A DNA stretch of 64,000 nucleotides from JAWVFM01 sp963841455 (GTDB taxonomy: Bacteria; Actinomycetota; Thermoleophilia; Solirubrobacterales; 70-9). The position numbers were made by a program, and so were the translations under genes. The notes under the pieces are model-generated. The model was given only the letters and a program-made list of their open reading frames with translations, did no database searches and was not told the origin of the DNA. Each line of letters begins with the position of its first letter. The stretch's first letter is position 1. Shown piece after piece: positions 28,031 to 37,239 of the stretch. The stretch is taken from contig CAWJCU010000006.1 of NCBI GenBank assembly GCA_963841455.1, forward strand, positions 1 to 64,000. Direction: 5' to 3'.

Positions 28031-28090
28031 CTATTCCCCCCGAAGGGGGAGGAGAAGGAGAAGCGCCAGGCTGTCGGGCCGGTGGGCCAT
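28031..28090 (-). CDS. leuL: Leucine leader peptide of leuA (attenuator)
   Basis: A 19-codon ORF reads MAHRPDSLALLLLLPLRGE and stops at TAG. Seven of 19 codons are leucine, five of them consecutive (CTT CTC CTT CTC CTC), directly upstream of leuA. Leucine-rich leader peptides before leuA are known in other bacteria, including actinobacteria. A ribosome stalled at this run would change the folding of the hairpins that follow. The ATG lies 22 bases after the stop of the preceding oxidoreductase gene, so the transcript either reads through or starts within that gene's end. The initiation site of the leader has only a weak ribosome site. Confidence 0.8.
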   Translation of the reverse strand: MAHRPDSLALLLLLPLRGE

Positions 28091-28112
28091 TCGGTCGCCG
28101 GAGAGTAGCGAA

Positions 28113-29147
28113 TCAGGTCGGAACGAGCACGACCTTGCCGACGTTCTTGCGGTCGGCGATGAAGCGGTGGGCCTCGCCAGCCCGGTCGAACGGGAACGCC
28201 TCGGCGACGACAGGCTTCAGGCGGCCGGCCTCGAGGTCGGCCATCAGCGGCTCGACCATGCGGTCGAGGCTGCCCTCCTGACGCCACCAGGTGAGCATGT
28301 TGAGGCCGAAGACGCCCTTGTTCTCGTTCATGATCGCGGCGCTCTTCCACCACGGCATGGTCGCGAGCGGCATCCGCGTCAGCGCTCGAGCGACGGCGCG
28401 GAGGTCGCGGCCCTCGCCGGTCTGGATCTCCGAGGCCCCGTACATGATCAGGCGCCCGCCGGGGCGGAGGATCTTGTAGTCCTTGCGGAAGCTCGACGGG
28501 CCGATCGCGTCGATGATCACGTCGACGCCCTCGCCGTTCGTGATCCGCATCACCTCGGCCGCGAAGTCCTGATTCCGGTAGTCGATCGGGTGATCGACGC
28601 CCTGCTCGGCAATCGCCTCGTGCTTCGACGGCGACGCCGTCCCGAAGATCTCGGCTCCGCGCAGCTTCGCGATCTGTGTCGCCGAGATGCCGACGCCCCC
28701 GGCCGCCGCGTGGATCAGCGCGCGCTCGCCCTCCTTGAGCCCGCCCATGATCACCAGCGCCGCGTACGCCGTGCCGTAGTTGACCGGGAACGCGGCTCCC
28801 TGCTCGAACGAGAGGTCGGCCGGAAGGGGTAGCGCCTGGTCGGCTGGAACGGTGACGAGCTCGGCCTGGCCGTTGAACTCGCAGCCCGCGATGACTCGGT
28901 CGCCGACCTTGTGCCCGTCGACCCCGTCGCCGACGGACTCGATCTCGCCCGCAACCTCGTATCCGACCACGCATGGAACGGGGGGCGCGTCGGGGTAGGT
29001 GCCGGCGCGGGCCATGAGGTCCGCGAAGTTGATGCCCGCGGCCCTGACAGCGATCCGCAGCTGGCCCGGTCCGACCGGCGGGTCCGGGCGCTCCTGGACC
29101 TGAAGGACCTCCGGCGGCCCGTGGCGGGTGATGACGACCGCGCGCAT
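28113..29147 (-). CDS. Zinc-free medium-chain oxidoreductase (quinone oxidoreductase/VAT-1-like)
   Basis: A 344-residue MDR-family NADPH oxidoreductase. The N-terminal GroES-like domain has GPPEVLQVQE, RAAGINFADLMARAG and VGYEVAGEIE. The nucleotide-binding part has HAAAGGVGISATQIAKL. Zinc-ligand cysteines are lacking, as in quinone reductases. The C-terminal segment with WWKSAAIMNENKGVFGLNM resembles VAT-1-like members. It lies 10 bases after serA. No link to serine or leucine synthesis is evident. Confidence 0.88.
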   Translation of the reverse strand: MRAVVITRHGPPEVLQVQERPDPPVGPGQLRIAVRAAGINFADLMARAGTYPDAPPVPCVVGYEVAGEIESVGDGVDGHKVGDRVIAGCEFNGQAELVTVPADQALPLPADLSFEQGAAFPVNYGTAYAALVIMGGLKEGERALIHAAAGGVGISATQIAKLRGAEIFGTASPSKHEAIAEQGVDHPIDYRNQDFAAEVMRITNGEGVDVIIDAIGPSSFRKDYKILRPGGRLIMYGASEIQTGEGRDLRAVARALTRMPLATMPWWKSAAIMNENKGVFGLNMLTWWRQEGSLDRMVEPLMADLEAGRLKPVVAEAFPFDRAGEAHRFIADRKNVGKVVLVPT

Positions 29148-29157
29148 CCAGGCGACC

Positions 29158-30738
29158 CTACAGCTCGATGCCGCTACCGGCGAAGAAGCCGTCCAGGGCG
29201 GCGATCTCGTCGATCACCTCCGACGGCACCGGGGCGTCGGTGGTGAGCGCCATCACCGCCTCGTCGTCGCCCTCCTTCGCGCCGACGGCGGCGGAGACGA
29301 TATTGACCCCGTGCTCGCCGAAGGCCGTGCCGACACGGCCGATCATGCCGGGCTGGTCGGCGTAGCGGAAGATCGCGAGGTGGTCGGCAAGCGGCAGGTA
29401 GAAGCTCTGGCCCCACACGCCGACGAGATAGGGGACGTTTCGGGGTCCGACGCCGGTCCCGGCGACCTCGACCACCTCGTCGCCGGACTCGATCCGCACG
29501 GTGACCAGCTCGGTGAAGTCCTCTGAGACCGCGTCGGAAACCTCGACGAGCTCGATCCCGCGCTCCTCGGCCATCGCCGCGGCGTTCACGAGGTTCACCT
29601 GCTCCTCGGTGTGGCCGGAGAGGATCCCGACGAGGACGGCGATCCCGAGCAGCCGGGTGTCGTAGTCCGCGATTCGGCCTCGGAACTCGGCGCGCACGCG
29701 CTCGACCGACCCGCTCCCGAGTCCCTGCGCCAGGCGCCCGAGCATCTGGCAGAGCGGCACGAAGGGCGCCAGCGCCTCCATCTCCTCCGGCCGGACGGCG
29801 GCGATGTTGACCGCGTTCGTGACGACCCCGTCGGTGAGGGCCGCGCGGACCTGCTCGGCGGTCACTGTGCCGGCGCGATCCTGCGCCTCGGCCGTCGACG
29901 CGCCGAGGTGTGGCGTCACGACCACGCCGTCGCGACCGAACAGCGGGTGCTCGGTGAACGGCTCGGAGGGGAAGACGTCGAGTGCGACGCCCGCGACCTT
30001 TCCCGAGTCGAGGCCCTCCTCGAGCGCCTCGAGATCCACGAGCTCGCCCCGGGCGCAGTTCACGATCCGCACTCCATCGCGCATCTTCGAGATGGCGGCC
30101 GAATCGATCCAGTTGATCGTCTCGGGCGTCTTCGGCAGGTGGATGGTGATGAAGTCAGCTCGCGCGTAGAGCTCGTCCGTCGTCTCCGCGCCCTCCACAC
30201 CGAGCTCGCGGAAGCGCTCGGGCGCGACGAACTTGTCGAACGCGACCACGTCCATGTCGTACGACTGCGCGCGCTTCGCGACGAGCTGCCCGATCCGGCC
30301 GAAGCCGATGACGCCGAGCGTCTTGCCGTATAGCTCCGTTCCGCCGAACTTGGACCGCGCCCACTCGCCGGCGACGAGCGACGCGTGCGCCTGCGGGATG
30401 TTCCGGCAGAGGGCGAGCATCAGCGCGAGCGTGTGCTCAGCCGCGGCGACCGAGTTCGACTCAGGCGCGTTGACGACGACGATGCCGCGCTTGGTCGCCG
30501 CAGGTACGTCGACGTTGTCGACGCCGGTCCCGGCCCGGCCGATCACCTTCAGCCGCTCGCCGCGCGAGATGACGTCCGCCGTCATCTTCGTCGCCGAGCG
30601 GATGATGATCGCGTCGAACTCCCCTATCCGCTCCAGCAGCTCGTCGGCGTCCATCTCGAGCCCGAGCTCCACGTCGAAGTCCTCACGGAGCAGGTCGATG
30701 CCCGAGTCGGCAATCTTCTCCTTCACGAGGACCTTCAC
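29158..30738 (-). CDS. serA: D-3-phosphoglycerate dehydrogenase
   Basis: First step of serine synthesis. The 526-residue long form has a catalytic/NAD domain (about 1-315) with GRAGTGVDNVDVPAAT, GVIGFGRIGQLVAKRA and the catalytic HLPKTPET region. An ASB domain (about 320-450) and a C-terminal ACT domain (about 455-526, DQPGMIGRVGTAFGEHGVNI) follow. This is the architecture of the mycobacterial serine-inhibited enzyme. The ATG at 30738 overlaps the serC stop (ATGA). Confidence 0.97.
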   Translation of the reverse strand: MKVLVKEKIADSGIDLLREDFDVELGLEMDADELLERIGEFDAIIIRSATKMTADVISRGERLKVIGRAGTGVDNVDVPAATKRGIVVVNAPESNSVAAAEHTLALMLALCRNIPQAHASLVAGEWARSKFGGTELYGKTLGVIGFGRIGQLVAKRAQSYDMDVVAFDKFVAPERFRELGVEGAETTDELYARADFITIHLPKTPETINWIDSAAISKMRDGVRIVNCARGELVDLEALEEGLDSGKVAGVALDVFPSEPFTEHPLFGRDGVVVTPHLGASTAEAQDRAGTVTAEQVRAALTDGVVTNAVNIAAVRPEEMEALAPFVPLCQMLGRLAQGLGSGSVERVRAEFRGRIADYDTRLLGIAVLVGILSGHTEEQVNLVNAAAMAEERGIELVEVSDAVSEDFTELVTVRIESGDEVVEVAGTGVGPRNVPYLVGVWGQSFYLPLADHLAIFRYADQPGMIGRVGTAFGEHGVNIVSAAVGAKEGDDEAVMALTTDAPVPSEVIDEIAALDGFFAGSGIEL

Positions 30739-31877
30739 CGGCGCACCTCGGCGTCGTTGTCGATCACCCAGTCGATGCAGGCCGTGAGCGCCTCGACGTC
30801 GGCAGGGTCGACCGCCGGGAACATCCCGACTCGGAGCTGGTTGCGGCCCAGCTTGCGGTAGGGCTCGACGTCGACGATCCCGTTCGCGCGGAGCGTCGCA
30901 GCCAGGGCGGCCCCGTCGATGGAATCCTCGAAGTCGATCGTCCCGACCACGGCGGAGCGCTTTGCGGGGTCGGACACGAACGGGTCAGCGGAGCTCGCTT
31001 GAGTCGGCCCACCCGTAGAGGGCGCCGGCCGAGGTTGCGCAGCGCTCAACGCACCAATCGAGGCCGCCGTGCGACAGCATCCACTCGATCTGGTCGGCGA
31101 GCAGCAGCAGGGTCGCCACCGCCGGCGTGTTGTAGGTCTGGTCCTTGCGGGAGTTCTCGAGCGCCGTTGCAAGCGAGAGGAATCGAGGCTGCCAGCGCCC
31201 GGCGATGCCATCCAGCTCCTCGATCCTCTCGATTGCGGCCGGGCTCACGATGGCGAGCCAGAGCCCGCCGTCCGAGCCGAGGCCCTTCTGCGGAGCGAAG
31301 TAGTAAGCGTCGAGCTCGCCGGGGTCGAGTGGCAGGCCGGCGACGGCCGAGGTCCCATCGATCAGCACCAGGGCGTCGCCCGCGTCGGCCGGGCGGGTCA
31401 CCGGCACCATGACTCCGGTCGACGTCTCGTTGTGGGCCCACGCGATGACGTCCGCCGACGGGTCGCCACGCGGCTCGGGGGCGTCACCGGGCTCGGCCTC
31501 CACGACGATCGGATCGGCGAGGAACGGCGCGCCCGCGGTGACCTTCGCGAACTTGCTCGAGAACTCGCCGAAGCTCAGGTGGAGCGCGCGGTCGCGCACG
31601 AGGCACGCGGCCGCCGCGTCCCAGAACGCCGTCGTGCCGCCGTTGCCGAGCAGGACCTCGTAGCCCTCCCGGGAGTCGGTAGAGCTCAGCAAGGCCCGCT
31701 CGCGTTCTGCCTGACCAGATCCTTCACCGGACGCTGCCGGTGCGACGTGCCCATGACGTCCGCTGCCGCGGCGAGCCTCGCCAGGGCCTCGCGGCGCACC
31801 CGCGAGGGCCCGGAGCCGAAGCGGCCGTCGGCGGGCATGAGGTCGGTCGGGATGCGTACTGCGGTTGCGTTCATCAT
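30735..31877 (-). pseudogene. serC: Phosphoserine aminotransferase, two compensating frameshifts
   Basis: Second step of serine synthesis, a PLP aminotransferase of the actinobacterial SerC type. The segments MMNATAVRIPTDLMPADGRF with FGSGPSRVRREAL and MGTSHRQ lie in one frame. GYEVLLGNGGTTAFWDAAA, the AHNETSTGV segment and the YYFAPQKGLGSDGGLW PLP-lysine region lie in a second. GTIDFEDSIDG to WVIDNDAEVRR returns to the first. One base is missing near 31710 and one is extra near 30990; reading through both gives a normal protein of about 380 residues. The coupling to serA (ATGA) and full motif conservation argue for consensus errors. Divergent from the cupin gene. Confidence 0.9.
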
Positions 31878-31926
31878 CGGTTCCTCAAGCTTGGCGACTC
31901 GGAATTCCTATTAAGGTGCGCCCGGC

Positions 31927-32361
31927 ATGAGCCGTGACGAGGTACTGGGGCCGGTCGAAGGCGAGGGATATGCCGTCGCCGGCCTCGACGCGCTCGGGGA
32001 AGGCTACGGGTTCCGCAAGATCCGCCGCCAGCTCGGCGTCGAGGCGTTCGGCGTCAACGCCATCGTGATGCCCCCGGGCTACGACGCGGGGAGCCACTAC
32101 CACGACGAGCAGGAGGAGCTCTACTTCGTCCATCGCGGGACGATCGAGATGGAGTTCGGGGACGGCTCGCGCCACCGCCTGGGACCCGGGTGCATGGCGC
32201 GCGTCGATGCCGCGACCGTTCGCAAGGTCGTGAATCCCACCGACGAGGACGCCGTGTACGTGATCGTCGGCGGGAAGGACGGCTACGTCGGACGCGACGG
32301 GCGCCTGCCGGAGGGCGAGACCGGCCGCGGCGGCCCGATCGCGAAGAACCCGGGCGACTGA
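31927..32361 (+). CDS. Cupin domain protein
   Basis: A small single-domain cupin of 144 residues. Motif 1 is GSHYHDEQEELYFVHRG, with the usual His/His/Glu metal ligands. Motif 2 is GPGCMARVDAATVRKVVN, where the histidine is replaced by other residues. It could be a metal-dependent isomerase/dioxygenase-like protein or a binding protein; the sequence does not say which. A TATTAA at 31909-31914 would be a -10 with the start site only about 6 bases before the ATG, so the message may be nearly leaderless. The next + strand gene begins 28 bases after its stop. Confidence 0.85.
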   Translation: MSRDEVLGPVEGEGYAVAGLDALGEGYGFRKIRRQLGVEAFGVNAIVMPPGYDAGSHYHDEQEELYFVHRGTIEMEFGDGSRHRLGPGCMARVDAATVRKVVNPTDEDAVYVIVGGKDGYVGRDGRLPEGETGRGGPIAKNPGD

Positions 32362-32388
32362 TCGGCGCCGACCCTCGACGCGAGGCCA

Positions 32389-33285
32389 TTGACCCGCGAG
32401 ATCGACGCTTACGGCGCCCGGGCGAGGCTATGGAGCCCGCTTGCGACCGTCGGCCTGACCATCGTCACGCTCGGTGTCTACGGCGTCGTCTGGTACCACC
32501 GCGTCAACTGCGAGCTGCGCGACTACGGACGCGCCTATGACGACGAGCGCCTCGCAAGCTCGGACCCGCGGCGCTCCGTCCTCGCCTTGGTGCCCGGGCT
32601 GCTGCTGGTCCTGCCCCCGTTGATCTCCGCCGCCGGCTTCCTGGGTCGCGTGCGGCGGGTACAGCGCTACGGGCAGGGCGAGCTCGCCAGCGGCTGGCTA
32701 GTGGGGACGATGATCGTCATCCCCGTCTTCCTTCCCGCAATCCCCGGCTACGTCCAGTCAACCCTCAACGTTCTGTGGGGGCGCTATCCCGAAGCCGAGC
32801 CCGCGGAGGAGCCTGCGGGCGCGCCGGCCGAGCGCGAGCCGGGACGCTTGCGGCGCTTCTGGGCCTGGCTCATCGGCCCTCCGCCCGAGGCTCCACAGCC
32901 GCAGCAGTGGGTGTTCCGCCCGGTCGTCGGCGTGCTCGGGCTGATCGCCTCCTACGTGCTCTTCCAGACCGACGCCGCGATCCTCGGGTTCGCCCCGCAG
33001 ATCTTCTTCGCCGTTCAGGTCCACGAGGACCGCCGCGCTCAGGGGCTCCCGCACCTCTGGTGGTCGAGCGCCGTCGGCACGATCGGCTCCCTCGTCTTCC
33101 TCATGTACGTCCAAAATCGCAAGGAGACCCTCGCGAACATGCGCGGCGCGCTCCCGGAGGGCCAGGTCGCGGCACACTCCGACCAGGCCGCCGGCCTTCC
33201 GACCGCCGCGTGGTATCCGGATCCGTGGGGGCGCGCCCGCCTGCGCTGGTGGGACGGCGCCGAGTGGACGGGCTATGTGAGTTGA
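32389..33285 (+). CDS. DUF4234 and DUF2510 domain membrane protein
   Basis: A 298-residue membrane protein. The first third is DUF4234-like: PLATVGLTIVTLGVYGVVWY, with paired membrane spans and LRDYGRAY. More hydrophobic spans follow at about 65-90, 105-125 and 180-240. The end is a DUF2510 module (AAWYPDPWGRARLRWWDGAEWT), an actinobacterial tail. The start is a TTG at 32389. No enzymatic residues are visible. It ends three bases before the convergent DUF4389 gene. Confidence 0.85.
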   Translation: MTREIDAYGARARLWSPLATVGLTIVTLGVYGVVWYHRVNCELRDYGRAYDDERLASSDPRRSVLALVPGLLLVLPPLISAAGFLGRVRRVQRYGQGELASGWLVGTMIVIPVFLPAIPGYVQSTLNVLWGRYPEAEPAEEPAGAPAEREPGRLRRFWAWLIGPPPEAPQPQQWVFRPVVGVLGLIASYVLFQTDAAILGFAPQIFFAVQVHEDRRAQGLPHLWWSSAVGTIGSLVFLMYVQNRKETLANMRGALPEGQVAAHSDQAAGLPTAAWYPDPWGRARLRWWDGAEWTGYVS

Positions 33286-33288
33286 TCC

Positions 33289-34026
33289 CTAGGCGGGCCG
33301 ATTCGCGTCGGCGAGCGCCTGCGGGAGCTTCGGCGCATCCTCGCCAACCGGCGGGTAGACGTCGGTCAGCAGGGCGATGTAGGCGCCGATTCGCAGCTGG
33401 AACTGCATGGTCCACACGATCGTGTCGAACAGCCAGCGCGGCTGGTAGGCGCGGAAGACGATCATGAACCAGCTCGCGAACGCGGCACCGAGGCTCACGT
33501 AGTTGATCGCCCAGGCGACGAAGAGGAGCGGGATGAAGAGGATGAGCCTGAACGCGACCTTGAGCCGGCTCTGCTTGGCGGCCGGCGGCGCGAAGAGCAC
33601 CCGTTGCGGCTGGCTCGGATCCTGGCTCCAGCCGAATGACGGCCACCGGTCGGTGACCAGATGGAGCCAGCCGCTGACCGAGGTGCCGTATCTGAGGATC
33701 CCGGAGTTCCAGTTGTAGAGCGTCTCGGGATAGCGCCCGGTGATGACGAGTGCGAACCACGAGATGATGACGAGCACCTCGCCGACGAGCGCGTAGACGT
33801 AGAGCACGATCAGCCACGGGATCGCCAGGATGAGCCGGAAGAACGTGGTCACCCGGTCGCGACCGGTGCCCTGGAAATCGACCTCGTACCGCGCCGGGTA
33901 ACCCCCGCTGGGCGCCGCTGCCGGCGCCGGCGCCGGTGGCTGGTAACCGGGCGGCGGGGGCGGCGGCTGCGCGGGCGGCTCGGTCGGGGGCGGGGGCGGG
34001 GGCGGGGGCGCTTGGCCTTCGGTCAT
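33289..34026 (-). CDS. DUF4389 membrane protein, tandem paralogue 2
   Basis: A 245-residue protein with an intrinsically disordered head of proline runs (MTEGQAPPPPP onward) and then DUF4389. The latter contains hydrophobic spans (RLILAIPWLIVLYVYALVGE, LVIISWFALVITGRYP) and the recurrent GRYPETLYNW-type motif. The head is almost the same as that of the next gene upstream, down to the DNA, so the pair arose by duplication. Two bases separate them. The function of DUF4389 is unknown; lipid-associated membrane roles have been guessed for the family but nothing here shows one. Confidence 0.87.
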   Translation of the reverse strand: MTEGQAPPPPPPPPTEPPAQPPPPPPGYQPPAPAPAAAPSGGYPARYEVDFQGTGRDRVTTFFRLILAIPWLIVLYVYALVGEVLVIISWFALVITGRYPETLYNWNSGILRYGTSVSGWLHLVTDRWPSFGWSQDPSQPQRVLFAPPAAKQSRLKVAFRLILFIPLLFVAWAINYVSLGAAFASWFMIVFRAYQPRWLFDTIVWTMQFQLRIGAYIALLTDVYPPVGEDAPKLPQALADANRPA

Positions 34027-34028
34027 GC

Positions 34029-34730
34029 CTAGACGGCGCCGGGGTTACCCGTGTCCTCGAACTCGAACGGCGGGTACTCCGTGACCATCCAGTACTCGTA
34101 CGCCTGCGCGCGGACCAGCCAGCGGTAGCTGTTGACGACGAAGCGGAAGAGCCCCTCCGGATAGTCCTTGGTGAACAGGATGATGAAGACCGTGATGAAG
34201 GCGAGGAACGCCGCGACGTAGTACAGAACGGTCGCGACGATGAAGAACGGGATGACCAGCAGCCAGTGCACGAGCGGCCGCCAGCGATCGACGCCACCCT
34301 CCGGATAGTCGATCGTGAGGCGAGCCGGGTAATCGGCAACGTCTTCGAGCGTGAACGGCGGGTACTCGTCGGTCAGCAGTAAGTAATACGCGGCGACCCG
34401 CCATGCCCAACGGTGAACGCCCAGAACGAAGTCGAACATGCCGCGCGGGTAGTTCCGGGTGAACAGAACGGCGAAGAACGAGATGACGATCACCACGGCC
34501 GCGGCGATCCCGAGGAAGACGAGGCAGATGAAGTGCGGGATCAGCAGCAGCCATTTGACGAGCGGAAGGAACCGGTTGTACTCCGTCTGGCGAGCGGCGT
34601 CGACGCGCACGGGATAGCCGGTGCCGGCCGGCCCGGGCGCCGGCGGCTGGTAGCCGGGCGGCGGAGGCGGGGGGGCCGCCGGCGGCTCGGCCGGGGGCGG
34701 GGGCGGCGGAGGTGCTTGACCTTCAGTCAT
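34029..34730 (-). CDS. DUF4389 membrane protein, tandem paralogue 1
   Basis: A 233-residue protein with the same MTEGQAPPPPP head followed by GYQPPAP. It then holds two DUF4389 half-repeats, each with two membrane spans and a closing motif (FTRNYPRGMFDFVLGVHRWAWR; FTKDYPEGLFRFVVNSYRW). The internal repetition is stronger than in its neighbour. It is probably co-transcribed with the gene 2 bases downstream. It stands 63 bases past the ilvC stop on the minus strand, so it may be on the ilvC transcript. Confidence 0.87.
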   Translation of the reverse strand: MTEGQAPPPPPPPAEPPAAPPPPPPGYQPPAPGPAGTGYPVRVDAARQTEYNRFLPLVKWLLLIPHFICLVFLGIAAAVVIVISFFAVLFTRNYPRGMFDFVLGVHRWAWRVAAYYLLLTDEYPPFTLEDVADYPARLTIDYPEGGVDRWRPLVHWLLVIPFFIVATVLYYVAAFLAFITVFIILFTKDYPEGLFRFVVNSYRWLVRAQAYEYWMVTEYPPFEFEDTGNPGAV

Positions 34731-34793
34731 GGGCGCACCCTAGTCGCATCACCGGATGTATGCGGACCGCTGGCGGAGGGGCCGGCGGAGTTA

Positions 34794-35789
34794 TTACTCC
34801 TCGATCCAGGGCATCATCGATCGCAGGTCCTTGCCGACCTTCTCGACGGGGTGCCCGGCGGCCTCCTCGCGCATCCGCTGGAAGTTCTCGGCGCCGGCGC
34901 GGTTCTCGGCGATCCACTCCTTGGCGAACTCGCCCGACTGGATGTCGGCGAGCACCTTCTTCATCGCCTCGCGTACCTCGGGCCCCACGACGATTGGCCC
35001 CCGCGTCATGTCGCCGTACTCGGCCGTGTTCGAGATCGAGTCGCGCATCCCCTGGATCCCGTTCTCGTACATCAGGTCGACGATCAGCTTCAGCTCGTGG
35101 AGGCACTCGAAGTAGGCGAGGCGCGGGTCGTAGCCGGCCTCCACAAGCGTCTCGAAGCCGGCGCGCGCAAGCTCGGTGAGGCCGCCGCAGAGCACCGACT
35201 GCTCGCCGAACAGGTCCGTCTCGGTCTCGTCCTTGAACGTGGTCTCGATAACGCCCGCGCGGCCGCCGCCGATCCCGCTCGCGTAGGCGAGCACGACATC
35301 GTGGGCGTTGCCGCTGGCGTCCTGGTGGATCGCCATCAGGCACGGAACGCCCCGGCCGTCGGCGAACTGGCGGCGGACAAGATGGCCCGGCCCCTTCGGC
35401 GCCACCATGCCCACGTCGACACCCGGCGGGGGATCGATCTGGCCGAAGTGGATCGCGAAGCCGTGCGCGAACAGGAGCAGGTCGCCCTCGGCGATCCCGT
35501 CGCGGATCTCTGCGTCCCAGACGTCCGCCTGGCGCTCGTCCGGCAGCAGGATCATCACGATGTCGCCCTCGCTCGCAGCGTCGGCGACATCGAGGACCCG
35601 CAGGCCCGCGCCCTCCGCGTCGGCCCGGCTCGACGAGTCGGGGCGCAGGCCGACGACCACGTCGCAGCCCGAGTCCTTGAGGTTCAGGGCGTGGGCGTGC
35701 CCTTGGGACCCGTAGCCGAGGATCGCGATGGTCTTGCCCTCGAGTTGGGTGAGGTCAGCGTCCTTGTCGTAATAGATGTCGTCGCTCAT
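34794..35789 (-). CDS. ilvC: Ketol-acid reductoisomerase (NADP+)
   Basis: Second common step of isoleucine and valine synthesis. The 331-residue class I enzyme shows the cofactor motif ILGYGSQGHAHALNLKDSG, VGLRPDSSS (residues that favour NADPH), MVAPKGPGH, and the metal-binding DLFGEQSVLCGG and YECLHELKLI-type helices (here YFECLHELKLIVDLMYE). It is intact. It lies about 8 kb from ilvN-ilvB on the same strand; the men cluster occupies the space. A palindromic repeat sits in its upstream region. Confidence 0.97.
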   Translation of the reverse strand: MSDDIYYDKDADLTQLEGKTIAILGYGSQGHAHALNLKDSGCDVVVGLRPDSSSRADAEGAGLRVLDVADAASEGDIVMILLPDERQADVWDAEIRDGIAEGDLLLFAHGFAIHFGQIDPPPGVDVGMVAPKGPGHLVRRQFADGRGVPCLMAIHQDASGNAHDVVLAYASGIGGGRAGVIETTFKDETETDLFGEQSVLCGGLTELARAGFETLVEAGYDPRLAYFECLHELKLIVDLMYENGIQGMRDSISNTAEYGDMTRGPIVVGPEVREAMKKVLADIQSGEFAKEWIAENRAGAENFQRMREEAAGHPVEKVGKDLRSMMPWIEE

Positions 35790-35811
35790 GGGCGCGACAG
35801 GTTAATTGGTG

Positions 35812-35859
35812 CGGGGCTTTAGCCCCGAAAGCAGCGTGTGCGGGCGCCGAAGGCGCCCG
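35812..35859. repeat. Double-hairpin palindromic repeat, copy B
   Basis: Layout as in copy A: CGGGGC-TTTA-GCCCCG, linker AAAGCAGCGTGTG, then CGGGCGCC-GAA-GGCGCCCG with an 8-bp stem. It lies between the menE stop and the ilvC start, 23 bases before ilvC, and has the same orientation relative to that gene as copy A has to the phosphoesterase gene. Confidence 0.78.
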
Positions 35860-35887
35860 CAGGTGACTTGGCGTTGCGAGGCGAGCC

Positions 35888-37216
35888 TCAGCGGAGGGCC
35901 CGCCGGATCAGCTTTCCCGAGGGGGTTCGCGGCAGCTCGGAGACGAACTCGAAGCGCTTCGGGACCTTGAACGCCGCGAGGTCGGCGGCGCAGTGGCGCC
36001 GCAGCGTCTCGGCGTCGAGCGTGGCGTCCGTTGCGGGGCACGACGACCGCCACGACGGCCTCCTGCCATTCGGAGTCCGGCCTGCCGACCGCGGCGGCGT
36101 CGAGCGACGTCGTCGTGGCGCAGAAGGACCTCCTCGACCTCGGCCGGGATCACGTTCTCGCCGCCGCTGATGATGACGTCGCCGAGGCGGTCCTCGACGT
36201 AGCAGGAAGCCCTCCTCGTCGATGCGCCCGAGGTCGCCTGTGTGCAGCCAGCCGTCCTCGTCGGCGGCGCCGGGCGCGACGGTCGGCCCCTGGACGAGGA
36301 TCTCGCCGAGGTGGATCCGCAGGTGGGTCGTCAGGAGCGGCCTGCCGGCCGAGCCCATGCGGCGATCCGCGTCGCCCGGCGCCAGCGTCGTCACCTGCGA
36401 TGCGGTCTCCGTCAGCCCGTAGGTCTGCACCACCGTCGCACCCCGGCCGATCGCCTCCTCGAGGACCGCGACCGGAACCGGCCCGCCCCCGACGAGCACG
36501 GCCCGCAGCGGAAGGAGGTCGACGCCTGCGTCGAGCAGGCGCGCGAGCTGCGTCGCGACCAGGGAGACCAGGGTCACGCCGTCGCCCTCCAGCGACGTGG
36601 CCACCGCGTCGACGTCGAAGCCGTCATGGACGACCGCGGTCGTCCCGTAGATCACCGACCGCATGACGATCGAGAGCCCGGACACGTGGTGGAGAGGCAG
36701 GCAGCAGAGCCAGCGGTCGGTCGGCTCGACGCCGATGTTGAAGGCGGAGCCGACCGCGCTCCAGAGGTGGTTCCCGTAGGTGAGTCCGACGGGTCGCGGT
36801 CGCCCGGACGTGCCGCTCGTGAGGATGCGGCAGTGGATCGCGTCGAGGTCGTGCTCGCCGAGGAGCGGCAGATCGGCCTCGGTGAGCGGCGGAGCCTCCT
36901 CGTCGGACAGCACCAGGACCGGATTGGCGCGCTCGATCTCGGCGTCGCGCTCGGCCGCCGCAAGCCTCGGGTTGAGCGGGTAGGCGATCGCACCGAGCTT
37001 CATCAGGGCATGGAGGCTCACGACGTGCCGCAGCCCCGGCGGCAACTCGATCACGACGACGGCGTCGCGGCGCACTCCCTGTGCGGCGAGGCGCCGCGCG
37101 ACCGATATCGCCTCCCGCTCGAGCTCGGCGTAGGTCAGCTCGTGGCCGTCAGCGATGAGCGCGACTCGGTCGGGACAGGTCTCCGCGCGCTGGGTGAGCC
37201 AGTTGTCCAGAAGCAT
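35888..37216 (-). pseudogene. menE: o-Succinylbenzoate--CoA ligase, three +1 insertions
   Basis: An acyl-adenylate synthetase of the menaquinone pathway. The first 330 residues are in one frame: DRVALIADGHELTYAELE, ILTSGTSGRPRPVGLTYGNH (P-loop), VVQTYGLTETASQVT, DEDGWLHTGDLG. The hinge and C-terminal domain then pass through other frames (VEDRLGDVIISGGENVIPAE, GRPDSEWQEAVVAVVVP) and return for FKVPKRFEFVSELPRTPSGK. An extra base is seen near 36202, another near 36103 and one in the GGGG at 36035-36038. Three +1 events restore the frame overall, so the encoded enzyme is probably intact in the organism. Divergent from menB. Confidence 0.9.
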
Positions 37217-37232
37217 CGTGCGCTTAGATAAT
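37203..37232 (+). promoter_or_regulatory. Divergent menE/menB promoter region
   Basis: Only 23 bases separate the menE and menB starts. On the plus strand TTGTCC (37203-37208) and GATAAT (37227-37232) are 18 bases apart, and the start site would fall at or just before the menB ATG, giving a leaderless message. The AT-rich core also reads TTATCT on the minus strand, so the two promoters may overlap. Confidence 0.5.
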
Positions 37233-37239
37233 TCACGAC

